64,000 bases of DNA from Mercurialis annua (taxonomy: Eukaryota > Streptophyta > Magnoliopsida > Malpighiales > Euphorbiaceae), in NCBI RefSeq assembly GCF_937616625.2, contig NC_065573.1, forward strand, positions 16,693,001-16,757,000, given 5' to 3'. This document shows, piece by piece, positions 33,585 through 45,433 of the stretch (position 1 is the first letter of the stretch; each line of letters begins with the position of its first letter). The notes under the pieces are model-generated. The model saw only the letters and a list, made by a program, of their open reading frames with translations, searched no databases and was not told where the DNA came from. The position numbers and the translations under genes were made by a program.

Positions 33585-34014
33585 AATAGAGGTTAGGTGA
33601 GGAGGAGATGGTAGTTGAGAGAAAGACTCAAAGAAGGGAGCATAAGGAATTAATGGTGCTGTAGCAAGGAGAGTTAAGGTGTATTGGAGGAAAGGTACGA
33701 GGAGGGCATTTATACCTGATTTGAGGAGCAGAATGTTGCAGTGGAATGACTTGTGGAGGTTTGAGTGAGCTATACTTCCAAACGACCCATAGTTAGAGTA
33801 GCACTCTTGCATGGGGAAGATGGGAAGCTGTTGAAATACTTTGGATAAAACATGAAAACCAACACTGATGGGACAACTAGGGTTAACAAGGCTAGAAGAC
33901 AAGCCAACGTTGAGGGAAATGAGGAGTAGGTAGGACAGCTCGCCGATTTTGGGTTGGAAGAGTTAGGAGAAGACGTTAGAAGATCCAAGAAGGTAGAAGA
34001 AGGGATAAACCCTT
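33585..34014 (-). mobile_element. LINE 5' leader
   Basis: Upstream of ORF1 on the minus strand; an open Ser/Pro-rich frame (from 33902) runs into ORF1 in frame. The outer end at about 34010 is set only by where the character of the sequence changes; no target duplication found. Confidence 0.4.
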
Positions 34015-34391
34015 TGCATTTACAATTAGATGACCCATTTTTTGGCTACAAAAACCTCGTGGATGATTATTTTTGCCGTAATTATTATTTTGTTTAAAAA
34101 TGCCTCACTTGTCTTTGTTGAGGAATCATTCTTATTTATTATCTTATTGATTATATTCGTACGATAAAGATTAAGCTTTAACTAAATTTTGTTTTCTCGT
34201 ATAATTATTATTTTTTGATCTCTTAATGTTAAGTCAAGCTTATAACAGTTAATTTTTTTAAATGTGAAATAAAATCAAACCAAATTTGTTATTTGAGTTG
34301 GATTTTTGGACACCCTAATATCGACCTTAAAGCAAAGCATATGAGGTGATAATTTAGAAATTGTTGTAATTGGATAATAAGATAAAAAAAA

Positions 34392-34728
34392 GGCTTAACC
34401 CATATAGAGGTCCCTGTACTTTACACATTTTTTTCCATAGGTCCTTATACTTCATGTTTGTATTATTTGGTCCCTCTACTTACCTATTTTTATTTTTCAG
34501 GTCCTTTATGAGTTTTTTTCGGTCCTTTTATGTGGCTGGAGGAAACAAAAATTGTAAGTAGAGGGACTGGAGAAAACAAAAATTGTAAGTAGAGAGGCTG
34601 GAAAAAACTCACAAAGGACCTGAAAATCAAAAATAGGTAAGTAGAGGGACCAGATAATACAAAAATGAAGTATAAGGACCTACAGAAAAAAAAGTGTAAA
34701 GTACAGGGACCTCTATATGGGTTTGGCC
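34392..34728. mobile_element. MULE-like foldback element, 9-bp target duplication
   Basis: Arms begin GGCTTAACCCATATAGAGGT at the left and, inverted, GGCCAAACCCATATAGAGGT at the right, and stay complementary over most of the 337 bp. Flanking 9-mer TAAAAAAAA at 34383-34391 and 34729-34737. Confidence 0.83.
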
Positions 34729-34961
34729 TAAAAAAAACCTTAGCTTATACTACAGCATCACATTACCCAAGACGTTAGAATTTTGATTATCCAATTCAGT
34801 CATCCAAAGCCCCACTCAATCCATCAATAAAAGCAAGTTGGGTTTCTTGGACTTCACCATCTGCCACTCTTTTTCACCTTAAATTCAAAAGCTTCTTGGC
34901 CAAATTGAAGTTGACTTGCAATAACAGCTACTGGGTGTCGGTGGTTGGAGCTAAATTAGAA

Positions 34962-35108
34962 ATGGCAATGCCGCTGGACATGACCATATGGATGATGAAG
35001 ATGGTGTGGGTAGCACTTAGTGGCTGGGTGTCTTCTTGTTTGGCTGTTGCTGATGAGCTTGCCGCCTCTCTCAGAACCGGTGATATTGGCCCTTTTCATG
35101 TTGGCTGA
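34962..35108 (+). CDS. Small membrane-type protein, 48 aa
   Basis: ATG at 34962, TGA at 35106-35108. The start MAMPLDMTIWMMKMVWVALS forms a hydrophobic helix (residues about 7-30), followed by VADELAASLRTGDIGPFHVG. I recall short plant proteins of this shape ending in a GDIGPFHVG-like tail, and think one is annotated close to CAP-D2 in Arabidopsis (possibly At3g57062), but I cannot check it here. Role unknown; probably anchored in a membrane. An in-frame ATG at 34896 would add 22 residues, but the extension has no family look. Base composition is clearly richer in G+C than the surroundings, as expected for a real coding exon. It lies just right of a MULE foldback. A splice-donor-like CCG|GTTAGT lies at about 35158. 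Confidence 0.6.
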   Translation: MAMPLDMTIWMMKMVWVALSGWVSSCLAVADELAASLRTGDIGPFHVG

Positions 35109-36490
35109 TCATTCATCATCATCATCCACTTTAAATTCTTTTCTAATTCTATTCCGGTTAGTCTCTTTACCTCTATTTCTTTAATCAATTCGAGTTTAAA
35201 TTTGTTTGATCATCTATAGTTTGTTAATCAATAGTGGTTTGATTGATCAGAGGTTTATCTTAACTTTTATAAGCGTCCGCTTTCGTGGGTTCAATTCCTC
35301 CCGCAAACGCTCTCCCTCCCCCGCCCGTCATAAAAAAAACAACTTTCTTATAAGGGTTCAGTTCTTTTTGGCCCTCAGATTATGGATTGTTGTTGTACTA
35401 GACTATGCACCAATCAACAAGTAAAGAATTAAACTAGAATCTGGAAATAAGAAGAAAACTGGTAGAACTAGGAACAGAGATTGGTATTGATAAGGTTTAG
35501 AAGAGAAACCCTTGACTATCCCAATTCCGCATCCTTGTATCGAGGCCGAAATTGACAATTAAGGTCTAGAGTTTCTAAAAGAAGAGAAAAAAACAACAAC
35601 GATGCAATATTTCTTTCCGAGGTTCAATGACTTGGAAATGGTGCTTGTAGCAGATTACAAAGGCCATAATGGTGAGGAATGCTTGTTGACATAAGGAGTT
35701 CTCCTTTACCAATTCTCACAAATATGTTTTTTACTAACTTAATAGGACCGATAGTTAATTGAACAATTGGAATTGAAGGTTATATTTAATTTAAAGAGCT
35801 GCATGACTTACATTGATTCCTTTCTTCGCGTGCTAAACATTTTACTTGTATGGTTGCAAGCTGTTAATTAAATTTTGCTAAAGGGTAGTTTTGGTTTTAA
35901 GGAAAATCCTCTAATCAAGTTATCAAGATTCCAACCTTCATGAAACTTCATTTGACGATATTTATTCCAAACGGCCCCTTACGCTCTAGGATTTGAAATT
36001 TTGGAAGTAGGGGTCTAGAGCCTAGGTTCTTTAACTTGGGTCTGTCGAGCCCGTTTAAGAACTATTTTAGAATAGCCACTTTGCAAGTGAGAGAAGAGTA
36101 TAGATTTTACTCTCTAAGAATTATTATTAATAGATTACAAAGCTCTTTAATGACAACAGTAGAAGTACAAGTAATAGTCATTGATATAATGCTATTCCTG
36201 CCTGACTAGATGTTCAGTTTTTGAGTTTGTCATCATCAAAAAGCTTAAAAAAAGGCGTGCACAGAAGCTGAAAGGCATAATATTAAATGACATTGCATTT
36301 TTAGGTTATTGGTGTCATGTGTCACACAAGTTCTTTTAGATCCTTTTGTCACATTCAATCTTGCACCTCAACTAATGTTTGTAGATATGCAACGTATCAC
36401 TAGATCTAGCTAATGGAATGGGTGACTGGTTCCATGTCTATGAAAAACTGCATGTACATGTAAATAGCTTCAGAGCATAGGCTTTCTAAT
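35109..36490 (+). other. Gene-free stretch, possibly intron or 3' UTR of the small gene
   Basis: No domain recognised. 35270-35325 contains TCGTGGGTTCAATTCCTCCC, similar to a tRNA T-arm, perhaps SINE debris. A 30-codon open frame sits at about 35605-35697, without a known match. Confidence 0.3.
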
Positions 36491-36864
36491 ATGGAGCCTA
36501 CCGAGAGAAGCCATGTGGCAGATTTGGAAGAATTTGATAAGCGATCATTCTCTGTTTCTTCAAATGATCTCCTTGCTGTATAGAGTTATATATATGCTGT
36601 TTTATTTTAACTACCGAAAAAGGAAGGAGAAGAATTTTTTAGTATCCATTCCCATGCTACTGTGCTTAACAGCCATGCATATCTTTCAGGTTTAAATTTG
36701 TCAAGATTTTCATAGAAAATGTTGGTAGCGCCATCTCTAAATCTGCTTGTGGTATGTGTTGTAATCTCCTTTACAGGCCTCTACATTTCGAAAATTTGGC
36801 AGTTACTGTTATGGTCCTGAGTATAGGATCTCGTCACGGGTCTATTCACCGGGAAATCTTCTAG
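36491..36864 (+). other. Unrecognised coding-like segments, possible small spliced gene
   Basis: An ATG at 36491 opens 30 codons (MEPTERSHVADLEEFDKRSF then SVSSNDLLAV, TAG at 36581). About 90 bp on, a frame without its own ATG (36670-36864) reads FKFVKIFIENVGSAISKSAC, then GMCCNLLYRPLHFENLAVTV. GTATAG at 36578 could be a donor, and CTTTCAG (36689), GTCAAG (36705) and CTTTACAG (36776) possible acceptors. Joined at 36577/36706 the two parts stay in frame. Codon content looks less AT-biased than the surroundings. I do not recognise the product; it could be a small protein gene, an exon pair of a longer unit reaching 38.7 kb, or chance. Confidence 0.3.
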
Positions 36865-38782
36865 ATTTCATTTGTTTCTCCCTTTCTTCGAACCACCTTT
36901 TATGAAACCTGTATATGAAAAAAGAGACTACTCTTTCCAATTTTAACTAAAATCATTCATGTTTTCTTATTCCAAATGCCTTCTCTTTAAATAGAGAAGA
37001 ATCTTTTCCTAATTATAATAGGTAATCTAACAGAGTATTATTCTAAACAATCCTTGCCTAATTAGAATTGGCAATATAAAAGAATCCTATTCTAAATATA
37101 AAACATATACTACCAACTCTAAATAAAAAATAAAAATAATTACGTCCTAAATAAGTCCGCGACTTCAAATTATTTGCTAATTAGTAGAAATAGGATATCA
37201 TAATTCTTTAAGCTAAAATATAGGAACTTTATTGCTACAGCTTTCAGCTGTTCACAACAGTTACATTGTATGCTTAGCTGGATTATGTTTCTGAGCTTTA
37301 GGTAACATTTTGTTGTTAAAAATTATATACCAGGATGCTATACAAGGAATGTGATGCTGTGGTATAGTAGTTGGAACCTTCTAGAATTTATATAAACCAT
37401 AATGCTACTATAATGACATTTTATATAAAGTTTTGTGCTTCTCTCGGTATAAAAAATGTGGTACTTTTGTTAGGGATGGCTAGGTTATTATATTGGCATA
37501 GGTCATGATATGGTTTACTGAGAACTACTCATTACTCTTTTGTATGGATTAGTCAATGAGGCATGTCAATGATGGGGTGATCATGAAAGAGCATCTCCAA
37601 GTTGGCTAGGAGTAGATGACGGCTTAACTGTTTTTCTATTTAAAGATTTAGAATGAGAAGTTTCGGATGATGTCCGGTTGAATTTACTTTAAATACTTCA
37701 TTTTTTGTTTTGGCATTTCTGGTTTGCTTGATTAGTTACCCTAGTATCCTTCATTTGGGAGCTTTCCCCTTTTGAATTATGCTTGCTGCATTTGACTTCC
37801 TATCTTCTTGGTGATAACAACATTGTATCTGCCCTGTTGGGCATATCATTAACTATGATAATAAATGTTGAATAAGAATATTGAAGTTCACATTTAATAC
37901 ATATTATGAAGCCCTGCTAGTGTATTGATCAGATCCTTCATTTAGCATCAAGCTTTTGTACAATACAATTCAGATAAGAGCTATATTGCATGAAAACAGA
38001 AATGGTAAAACGGGAATGCAACAAAAAAAACAGAAAAATGATATTTTTCATAAAAGTTGGTTATAAATATAGAGGTTTGGTGTTTTAGTAACCTTTTCAG
38101 AAATAGAAACGAGATATGGAAATTCAGAACTCGATAAGCTTCCATGCAATATAAGTACAGAGCAATGTTAGTTTTCTTGCGGAAAGTGTGTCTTCGATGT
38201 TCTTGAAGTTTATCTGTCAGCTATGCAAGATGAGGGTGCTTTTGCATTTCAGTCTGTGCAAATGAAATTCTGATTCCCTTAAAACAGTTCAATTTCATAG
38301 ACGATAACACATGTTGAACAGTGCCTTGTTCCTTCAAATGTTTGATTTTCTAAATCATGTTTCAATTAAGCTGAATCTGATTGAAATTGAAACTTACCGG
38401 GATTGATTTGCTTATGCAGATCACGCAGACAAGAAGAATGTATGGATTGAGAAGAAACTTCTATGAAATTGGAGTTCTCAAGCCATCTTAGTTTCAGACA
38501 AAGAGTGTGGTTTCAGATTTTGGCTGCCTGTTGGAATCTTGATCCTCGACAGCAACGCCAAAAGAATTGCATGTAAAGTGTAATATATTGTGTAAGTGGA
38601 GGCACATCTGTAATGTGCCAAGGATTGAAACACTGGGTTGAACGTAAATTTGTCGAACATTGTAGATGGAGCTTACAATACTAATCATGATCTAGTTTAG
38701 TTGACTGTACCAGAAGTTGCCCCTTCAGTGACTTGTAACATTTGTTTCTGGGTATGGAGATGGTATTCTCAACAATGCAGAG
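36865..38782 (+). other. Mostly empty interval before the PPR gene
   Basis: No mobile-element ends seen. TTATGCAG at 38412-38419 is a good splice acceptor, followed by open reading of about 20 codons in two frames (one ends ...GLRRNFYEIGVLKPS, TAG at 38491) and then an AT-rich tail; this may be the last exon of an upstream transcript or PPR 5' sequence. Unproven. Confidence 0.25.
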
Positions 38783-38790
38783 TATATAAA
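38783..38790 (+). promoter_or_regulatory. Probable TATA box of the PPR gene
   Basis: TATATAAA 113-120 bases upstream of the PPR start codon, a normal plant spacing if the leader is 80-90 bases. Confidence 0.5.
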
Positions 38791-38902
38791 GATGGCATCT
38801 TTTGTTCAAGAAACATATTTTTGCAACACATCTTTATGCACCCACTTCTTATTTTAGTAAATTCTCCCTTACTTTTATGATTTCTTAAGAAAGTTTATTG
38901 TT

Positions 38903-40819
38903 ATGCAATCCTTTTTACGAGTATCCGTTGCATTATCATATTCTAGGAGAGCCAGCAAAATTACTCAAGTATTCAATCTCAAGGTTCTCTCTTTTTCAGT
39001 AAATCATTCAACCCTCACTCCCAGAATTTCATTGCCTGATAGAGATTATAGTGTAAATTCGGAAGTTGCAAGGTCCAATTCGCTTGTAACGAGACTTTGC
39101 CGAGAAGGGAACATCAATGAAGCACGACACATGTTCGATAAAATGCTTGAGAGAGATGTGGTTACTTGGACAGCTGTGATTACCGGATACATCAAATGTG
39201 GTTTGATTGCTGAAGCAAGAAGATTATTTGACAGAACTGATGCGATTAAAAACGTGGTCACTTGGACTGCCATGGTTAGTGGATACATGAGACTGAATCG
39301 GATATCGGAAGCTGAAAGGTTATTCGAGGCTATGCCGATGAGAAATGTTGTTTCGTGGAACACAATGATTGTTGGGTATTGCCAAAATAGGAAAGTAGGT
39401 AAGGCACTTGAGATGTTTGAGAGAATGCCTGAGAGGAACGTGGTTTCGTGGAACACTGTGATCACTGCATTGTCACAATGTGGGCAAGTTGATGAGGCGA
39501 AGAGATTGTTTGATGAAATGCCTAAGAGAGATGTGATTTCATGGACAGCAATGGTTGCAGGACTGGCCAGAAACAGTAGGGTTGATGATGCCAGGGAGAT
39601 TTTCGATAGGATGCCAGAGAAGAATGTTGTGTCGTGGAATGCGATGGTTACTGGGTATGCAAAGAACATGAGGCTGGTCGAGGCTTTTGAGTTGTTTGAG
39701 AAAATGCCGGAAAGAGATCTGCCCTCATGGAATACGATGATCACAGGTTTTATTCAGAATCATGAGCTTAAGCAGGCAAGAAAGTTGTTCAACCATATGC
39801 CTGAGAAAAATGTTGTATCCTGGACTACAATGATTACAGGGTACGTCCAAGAGGGGGAGAGCGAGGCAGCATTGAAGATCTTTATGGAAATGGTAAGAGA
39901 TGGTAGAGCGAAGCCTAATGAGGGAACTTTTGTGAATGTTTTGGGAGCTTGCAGCGACTCGGCCAGTCTTGGTGAAGGACAACAAGTTCATCAAATGATA
40001 AGTAAAACAGTTTATCAGGATATGCCATTTGTTATATCCGCGCTCATAAGTATGTACTCAAAATGTGGGGAGTTGGATATGGCAAGGAAGATGTTCAATG
40101 ATGGAGTTACAAGCCAGAGAGATTTGGTTTCTTGGAATGGTATGGTTGCAGCATATGCACACCATGGTAACGGAATGGAAGCGATAAAATTATTTAATGA
40201 AATGAAAGGTCTAGGGTTTAAACCCGACGATGTTAGCTATGTGGGGTTACTATCTGCATGTAGTCATGCTGGTTTGGTTGAGGAAGGACTATCATACTTC
40301 GAAGAACTTACAAAAGATAAAAGCATACAAGTAAGAGAGGATCATTACACATGTTTGATAGATTTATGCGGTCGAGCAGGGAGGCTCAGGGAGGCTTTAG
40401 ATTTAGTTAAACAGCTAGGGATCAAGTCATCATCGTCCATTTGGGCAGCTCTTCTAGCCGGATGTAATGTTCACGGGGATCTGAAAATCGGAAAGCTCGC
40501 TGCACAAGAGCTGTCAAAGAAAGAGCCAGAAAATGCAGGCAGCTATATGCTATTATCGAGCATATACGCTTCTAGCGGGAAATGGAAAGAAGCTGCGAGA
40601 GTGAGGTCGGAAATGAACGAGAAGGGATTAAAGAAGCAGCCTGGTTGCAGTTGGATTGAAATTGAGAACAGGGTTCATGTATTCTTAGCTCGAGACAAAT
40701 CTCATAGTCAGTCTAATCTTATCTATTCTTTACTTAATATACTTCATGCCAAAATGAAAAAGATTGGATCCGAATCACATTTTGATTTCTTAGACGATCA
40801 GGATTTTTCTGTGAGTTGA
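38903..40819 (+). CDS. E-class pentatricopeptide repeat protein, mitochondrial type (At2g35030-like)
   Basis: Intronless, 638 codons, as usual for plant PPR genes. PPR proteins bind organelle RNA base by base; E-class members usually direct C-to-U editing or other RNA processing. Residues 1-50 are basic and hydroxylated without acidic residues (MQSFLRVSVALSYSRRASKI), fitting a mitochondrial targeting sequence. From about residue 58 a run of repeats of roughly 31 and 35 residues follows, with cores such as RDVVTWTAVITGYIKCGLIA, NVVSWNTMIVGYCQNRKVGK and DLPSWNTMITGFIQNHELKQ. P-L-S type repeats with VLGACSDSASLGEGQQVHQM and LLSACSHAGLVEEGLSYFEE lead to the E motif (YMLLSSIYASSGKWKEAARV) and PGCSWIEIENRVHVF. 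No DYW deaminase domain, so editing would need a partner. Length and repeat sequences closely resemble Arabidopsis At2g35030 (about 627 aa, from memory). Confidence 0.95.
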   Translation: MQSFLRVSVALSYSRRASKITQVFNLKVLSFSVNHSTLTPRISLPDRDYSVNSEVARSNSLVTRLCREGNINEARHMFDKMLERDVVTWTAVITGYIKCGLIAEARRLFDRTDAIKNVVTWTAMVSGYMRLNRISEAERLFEAMPMRNVVSWNTMIVGYCQNRKVGKALEMFERMPERNVVSWNTVITALSQCGQVDEAKRLFDEMPKRDVISWTAMVAGLARNSRVDDAREIFDRMPEKNVVSWNAMVTGYAKNMRLVEAFELFEKMPERDLPSWNTMITGFIQNHELKQARKLFNHMPEKNVVSWTTMITGYVQEGESEAALKIFMEMVRDGRAKPNEGTFVNVLGACSDSASLGEGQQVHQMISKTVYQDMPFVISALISMYSKCGELDMARKMFNDGVTSQRDLVSWNGMVAAYAHHGNGMEAIKLFNEMKGLGFKPDDVSYVGLLSACSHAGLVEEGLSYFEELTKDKSIQVREDHYTCLIDLCGRAGRLREALDLVKQLGIKSSSSIWAALLAGCNVHGDLKIGKLAAQELSKKEPENAGSYMLLSSIYASSGKWKEAARVRSEMNEKGLKKQPGCSWIEIENRVHVFLARDKSHSQSNLIYSLLNILHAKMKKIGSESHFDFLDDQDFSVS

Positions 40820-41989
40820 GGCTATATAGTTTTGGAGCAATGTAGCAGATGGTCAGATTCATTTCATCAATTAAAAATAGCATACACTATAAGATTATAA
40901 TTGATTTACAGATTTTGATCTTCTACACTCAAACTCGAAACTTAATCATAAAAATTAATTAATTTGGAGACGGTGGATTTGCGGGTTCTGACTTGTGACA
41001 CCCGACTTGAAACTTATTCTTGCAACTGGAAATCAGAACTCATTTGTAGGTTTAATTGATCTAGAGATAGTAGATTTGCAGATTTTGACCTGTAACTCGA
41101 TCTCGAAACTTAGTCCCGTAACTCGAACTCGAAACTTAATCCTGCAGATAACTTTAGTGAAGTCCCATTTCGATATGTTTCATATCTTTGGTCATTTCTA
41201 TCCAACTCTCTCTAAATCATTTAAACTGGCCTTTTAAATGCTAATGAAAAGCTGAGATTAAAATTTGAAAGACAATAAGAATAAACTTGGAATGTTGATT
41301 TGTAACATCTGCCTATTAGTTAAAGACGCCAGCAATTTCAAGACTTTTCGTTCCCTACATTCTTGACTTGCTCAAAAAACATCTACATCTACAATACAAT
41401 GTATAGTTTATTCCGTAATACAATTATATATTTTTCCTCACGTTTGCTACGAAAAAAATAAATAAGGAATTTTATTTCTCTAGCATATAGATTCCTGTAA
41501 ATAATACTATAAACTAAACGTAATTTTCTCCCATCATCTACATTGTCTGGTTCCGACCGAACAGTCTTTAAGATGACAACAGAAAGCAATGTCACCTACA
41601 CCAGATATACACATAAACCATCTGGGGGATGATCCGCAGCTACGAGAATTTAACACGTAACACACTACTTTAAACTAATTCTAAATCCAACTGTCGGGTG
41701 TAATACAGACAGCTTAGTTAAAAAGATTATTCCATCACAATCAAACAAACTGATCCAAATTTCATCCACACTTCTGATTGACTATTTGAAGGTTTTCTTA
41801 TGGGCATTGCCACATGGTTGGCACTAGAAAGGCTCAAACCAGTTCAAGAGGTACACAGCGAAATGAGAAAACTACACCACCAAGGATACAAATTATTGAC
41901 TAATATCCATACGCCAAGCACAACTCTCATACAACAACATTCTACAACATCTGGACAATGATACAGTTATACAACAGAGCTCAAAAACA
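40820..41989. other. Intergenic: PPR 3' end and NRPE5 3' end (convergent genes)
   Basis: 40918-41150 contains a diverged repeat with ACTCGAAACTTA and GATTTGC.G.TTTGAC motifs occurring two to three times. The rest is AT-rich and presumably holds both 3' UTRs. No further gene. Confidence 0.45.
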
Positions 41990-44900
41990 TTACCAGACAC
42001 AACGGTAAGTAACATGCGACTCCGTAATATCACCAGAGTAGGTCACCTTTACCACTTGTCCCTTCTCTAGCCCATAATATCGCGCAATTGCATCTCTTCT
42101 CAGGATTCGAGGAAGCTGTTACAATTAAAAAAAATCAGAATAAAGCAAGGATCTGCAGAATGACATGAAAATGCTACACCCGTATTTTGTAAATAAAACA
42201 ATGACAAGACAATGTCTCCACCATGTCATATAATCACGATTTTTATCCACTAAATTTACAGCTATTTCGTTCACTGCTGCTTGACACGAAACTTGTGTCA
42301 GTAGCAATACTTATTGTGTGAATGAGAATGGTACTTCTATGACCAAACTGAATTACGTTTCCTCTATCAAATAGCATTTGCTAAATATTCATTAACAATG
42401 ACGTTAGTTTATTAGTTGGATCTTTCAATCAAAACCAAACCTACCTACATGTTATAAAACTGGACAGAAATTTTATGATGGCCAAACTTTTCGACTCCTA
42501 TGTTTCAGCGTTCTGTTTCCATTTTCAAAAATGCTTCTAATATCCCAAACCCCTATATTTATAACCTATTCTTACAAAACATATCGTTTTCCATTTCACC
42601 ATTTTCATTTCAGCGTTTCTGTTTTCATGCTACATAGGTGATTGCGAGGAAAACAAAAGACTGAAGGGAAGATAGGGATAACCATATTAGAGGCGAGGGA
42701 TAACTCATCTATCAACTCATTCGTCATAATTAAAAAAGTACTAATGAACTCAAGAGAAGAATAGGAGAAAAAAACAATGCAGAATAGTCATCCAATAGAA
42801 TGAAACTGTTACAGCTTTTCTTAACCTGACCTGCTTTTCTTCGATGCAGTAATCTTTTAAAATCTTTTTCTTTTCCTCATCAGTCAGAACCTGATGCTTT
42901 GGTTTTAGAACATGCTTTGTGATATTGATAAGCAAGTCGGTAATCTGCACGTAAACAAAATCAAGGCGACATATTAGGATCAGAAATAGGAACCTTATCA
43001 ATCTTTATTCCAAAACAAACTTCACAACAGAATTTAGAAATAAAATATCTCGAGTCACTGCACTTTAAGCAGCTTGGTAAGAGTTCAATTAGCCAAACCA
43101 CTGTTTCACTGATTGCCTCCAATCCCCAGGCTGGCTGTCACCAGTGTCTTATATATAATTTCCCCTCCTATTTCAGCTACAGGTTGGAAAATATTGGAGT
43201 TTTAACAACAATCTGAATTGCATCTAATAAAGAAACCCGTTTCGACTAGTATTCTGAGATGTAAAGAGAGTGTAAGACTCAGAATAGCGTCCCAGGGCCT
43301 ACTTTAAATTGTTTCTAATAACCATAATTTTTTTCTCCCTGATTCTTTAAATTGTTTCTAATAACATACGATATGTCAAAATAAAATTACATACCTGGAA
43401 CATCTCAACCTTAAACTTAAAAAGATCCATAGCTTTCAGAGCTTGGTTCGTTATTTGGTTTTCCAAAATTAATACGAGACCAGTTAAAGTATCTTTGTTA
43501 GCAATCTGACCAGCAATGAGACGAACAGTACCAACTTTAATAACACCAGGCCCGCTAAACATAATCAGCATCTGCATAATTTTCAAAATAAAGAAATGAT
43601 ACTTAACACAAAACAAAAATGAAGTGATAAAGTACACCAGACGATACATACAAAAGAAAACATCAAGAAAATGACCACATAAAAGTTCCAATTAAGGATG
43701 CATTTACCTAACAATTGAGAATTGCAGTAAGTAAATCATTTCATCCTAACCATTTCGGATTTCTGTTAAATTCTATGCAATGTTTCCATTCTAGTCAGAC
43801 AATTTTGGACATTAATACGAGTATCGCATGCCTAATCCATTAGCTATACTTAAGTTAGTTTCGCCGGATGACATAATCCATAACCAGAAACATATGCCAG
43901 AAACATACTAAACTATTAACATTTTTAATGCTCATTAATGTCTTTTAAAGGATATCTTTGAATTTAATGAAGCTTTGCAAAACTCCCCAAAATGACATCT
44001 TTACGTGCGTGTGTGTTTGATTGCATGCATTGTTTTTCTCTTAAATTAAAAAAATCACTTCCAATAAACACAGAGAAGAGAGAAGGGGAAGCATGATAAG
44101 GCTCTCAAAGGTTATTGTTAAAGAGAAGTTTAGTATTAACCAAATCTTCTGCGAAATCATATAAGGGTTTGTGGAATAATGAAGCTAAAAATGGTCCGAG
44201 CATAATAGTTCCCTTACAACTGTAAGAACAAATTAAGGGTCGAGGCTATACCAAATTATAATAAGGGATGGAAGAAAAACACTTTTGTCAATTTAAAGTA
44301 GGATTACTCGTATAATAACTGGTGCAAGACTTCCTTTCTGAAGGCTAACTCCCCGTGTTGGCTCGTAAAAATGATGATTTACCGAGTTTTTACATAAACA
44401 TTTATTCCAAGGGAACCTTTATGAGGAAAGACAAAAACAATTACAACTTTTTGGAGAAACTAGCATTCTTAGACATTTACATAGCTATGAATAAAGATAA
44501 ATGTAAAGGATTGACATTTTCTGATCATTCTCACTACACGTTTTAGTGATGCATTGGAGCGCCTTTGAAATTGATAGAGAGTGTGTATCCCATGCAACAG
44601 GCGTCATATTTACAGCAAGACAATAAATATGTGCGATAGAAATCTTTAATTATTGCCTATCTCTTATTCCAACATTGCAAACGTCTCATTGGTTTAGTTT
44701 GTTGCACGAATGACATTGTCATAATCGTTTTAGAGATAAAAGATCCTGCATTTTTGGTATGAGGACTCCTTAATTTTGGTATATCTGGATTTCAATTATA
44801 TTGATTCCTTTCTGAATGTTAACACAAATCACACAAAAGAAGAACTCAAATCCCCAAGCTAATCCACAACAACCCAACAACTCCCACAAAAGGGTGTCAA

Positions 44901-45255
44901 CAATTCAGCAAGCCACAATCAACAAAAACCAACTGCATGCAACACCAAACAAGAACCAAAAAAAAACCAAATCAAAAGCCACACATACCCTTTTATTAGG
45001 ATCAGACGCATGAGTAGCTGAGAATTGTAAGCGATCAATATCAGGATTGAGACCATGGAGAGCCTTAAACTCAGGGAGAGAGAGATCAATTTCAGAAGCA
45101 GGAACAGAATATCCTCTATCTTTTAGCATCTCAAGAGCACTTCTTCTTGAAAGATAGTATCTGTGAATATCATGAGCGTTCTCATCATCTGCATAGCTGC
45201 TTAAGCACCTCCCAAATCCTTCAGCCTGAGTGGTTTCACCTCCATTTTGGTCCAT
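41990..45255 (-). CDS. NRPE5: DNA-directed RNA polymerase V subunit 5 (NRPE5)
   Basis: Fifth-largest subunit of plant-specific Pol V, which makes the scaffold transcripts for RNA-directed DNA methylation. Four exons: 45255-44989, 43571-43395, 42944-42831, 42115-41990. All GT-AG, all phase 0, 227 codons plus TAA. The RPB5 N-terminal jaw part has HRYYLSRRSALEMLKDRGYS. The middle has GLVLILENQITNQALKAMDL. The C-terminal assembly domain has ITDLLINITKHVLKPKHQVL, DEEKKKILKDYCIEEKQLPR, DAIARYYGLEKGQVVKVTY and ends VTYRCVW. It is NRPE5 rather than the shared Pol I/II/III subunit RPB5 because of the N-terminal extension (MDQNGGETTQAEGFGRCLSS), HRYYL.RR in place of LYRIRKT, and the RCVW end. An in-frame ATG further upstream (45357) gives no conserved residues. 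Intron 1 is long (43572-44988) and empty. Confidence 0.93.
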
Positions 45256-45433
45256 TATTTGTGTGAAGAAGTGGAGTGAGGTGGCTAACGTTATAGTAGT
45301 TGAATTGTAGGTGTTGGATTGTGTATAGAATTGTTTTTTTGTGAGTTTGAGGAACACGAGGTTGAGGGTACAGAAACAGATGCTCTTGTCTGAGTTACCC
45401 TTGTTACCATTTTTTGGACTTCTATTTAATAAA

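Noticed and set aside
35275..35330. tRNA-like T-arm TCGTGGGTTCAATTCCTCCC
   Set aside because: No matching A box or acceptor stem upstream; at most SINE debris.
39046..39994. Minus-strand open frames (232 and 89 codons) under the PPR gene
   Set aside because: Mirror frames of the repeated PPR coding sequence; the repeats make the opposite strand open as well.
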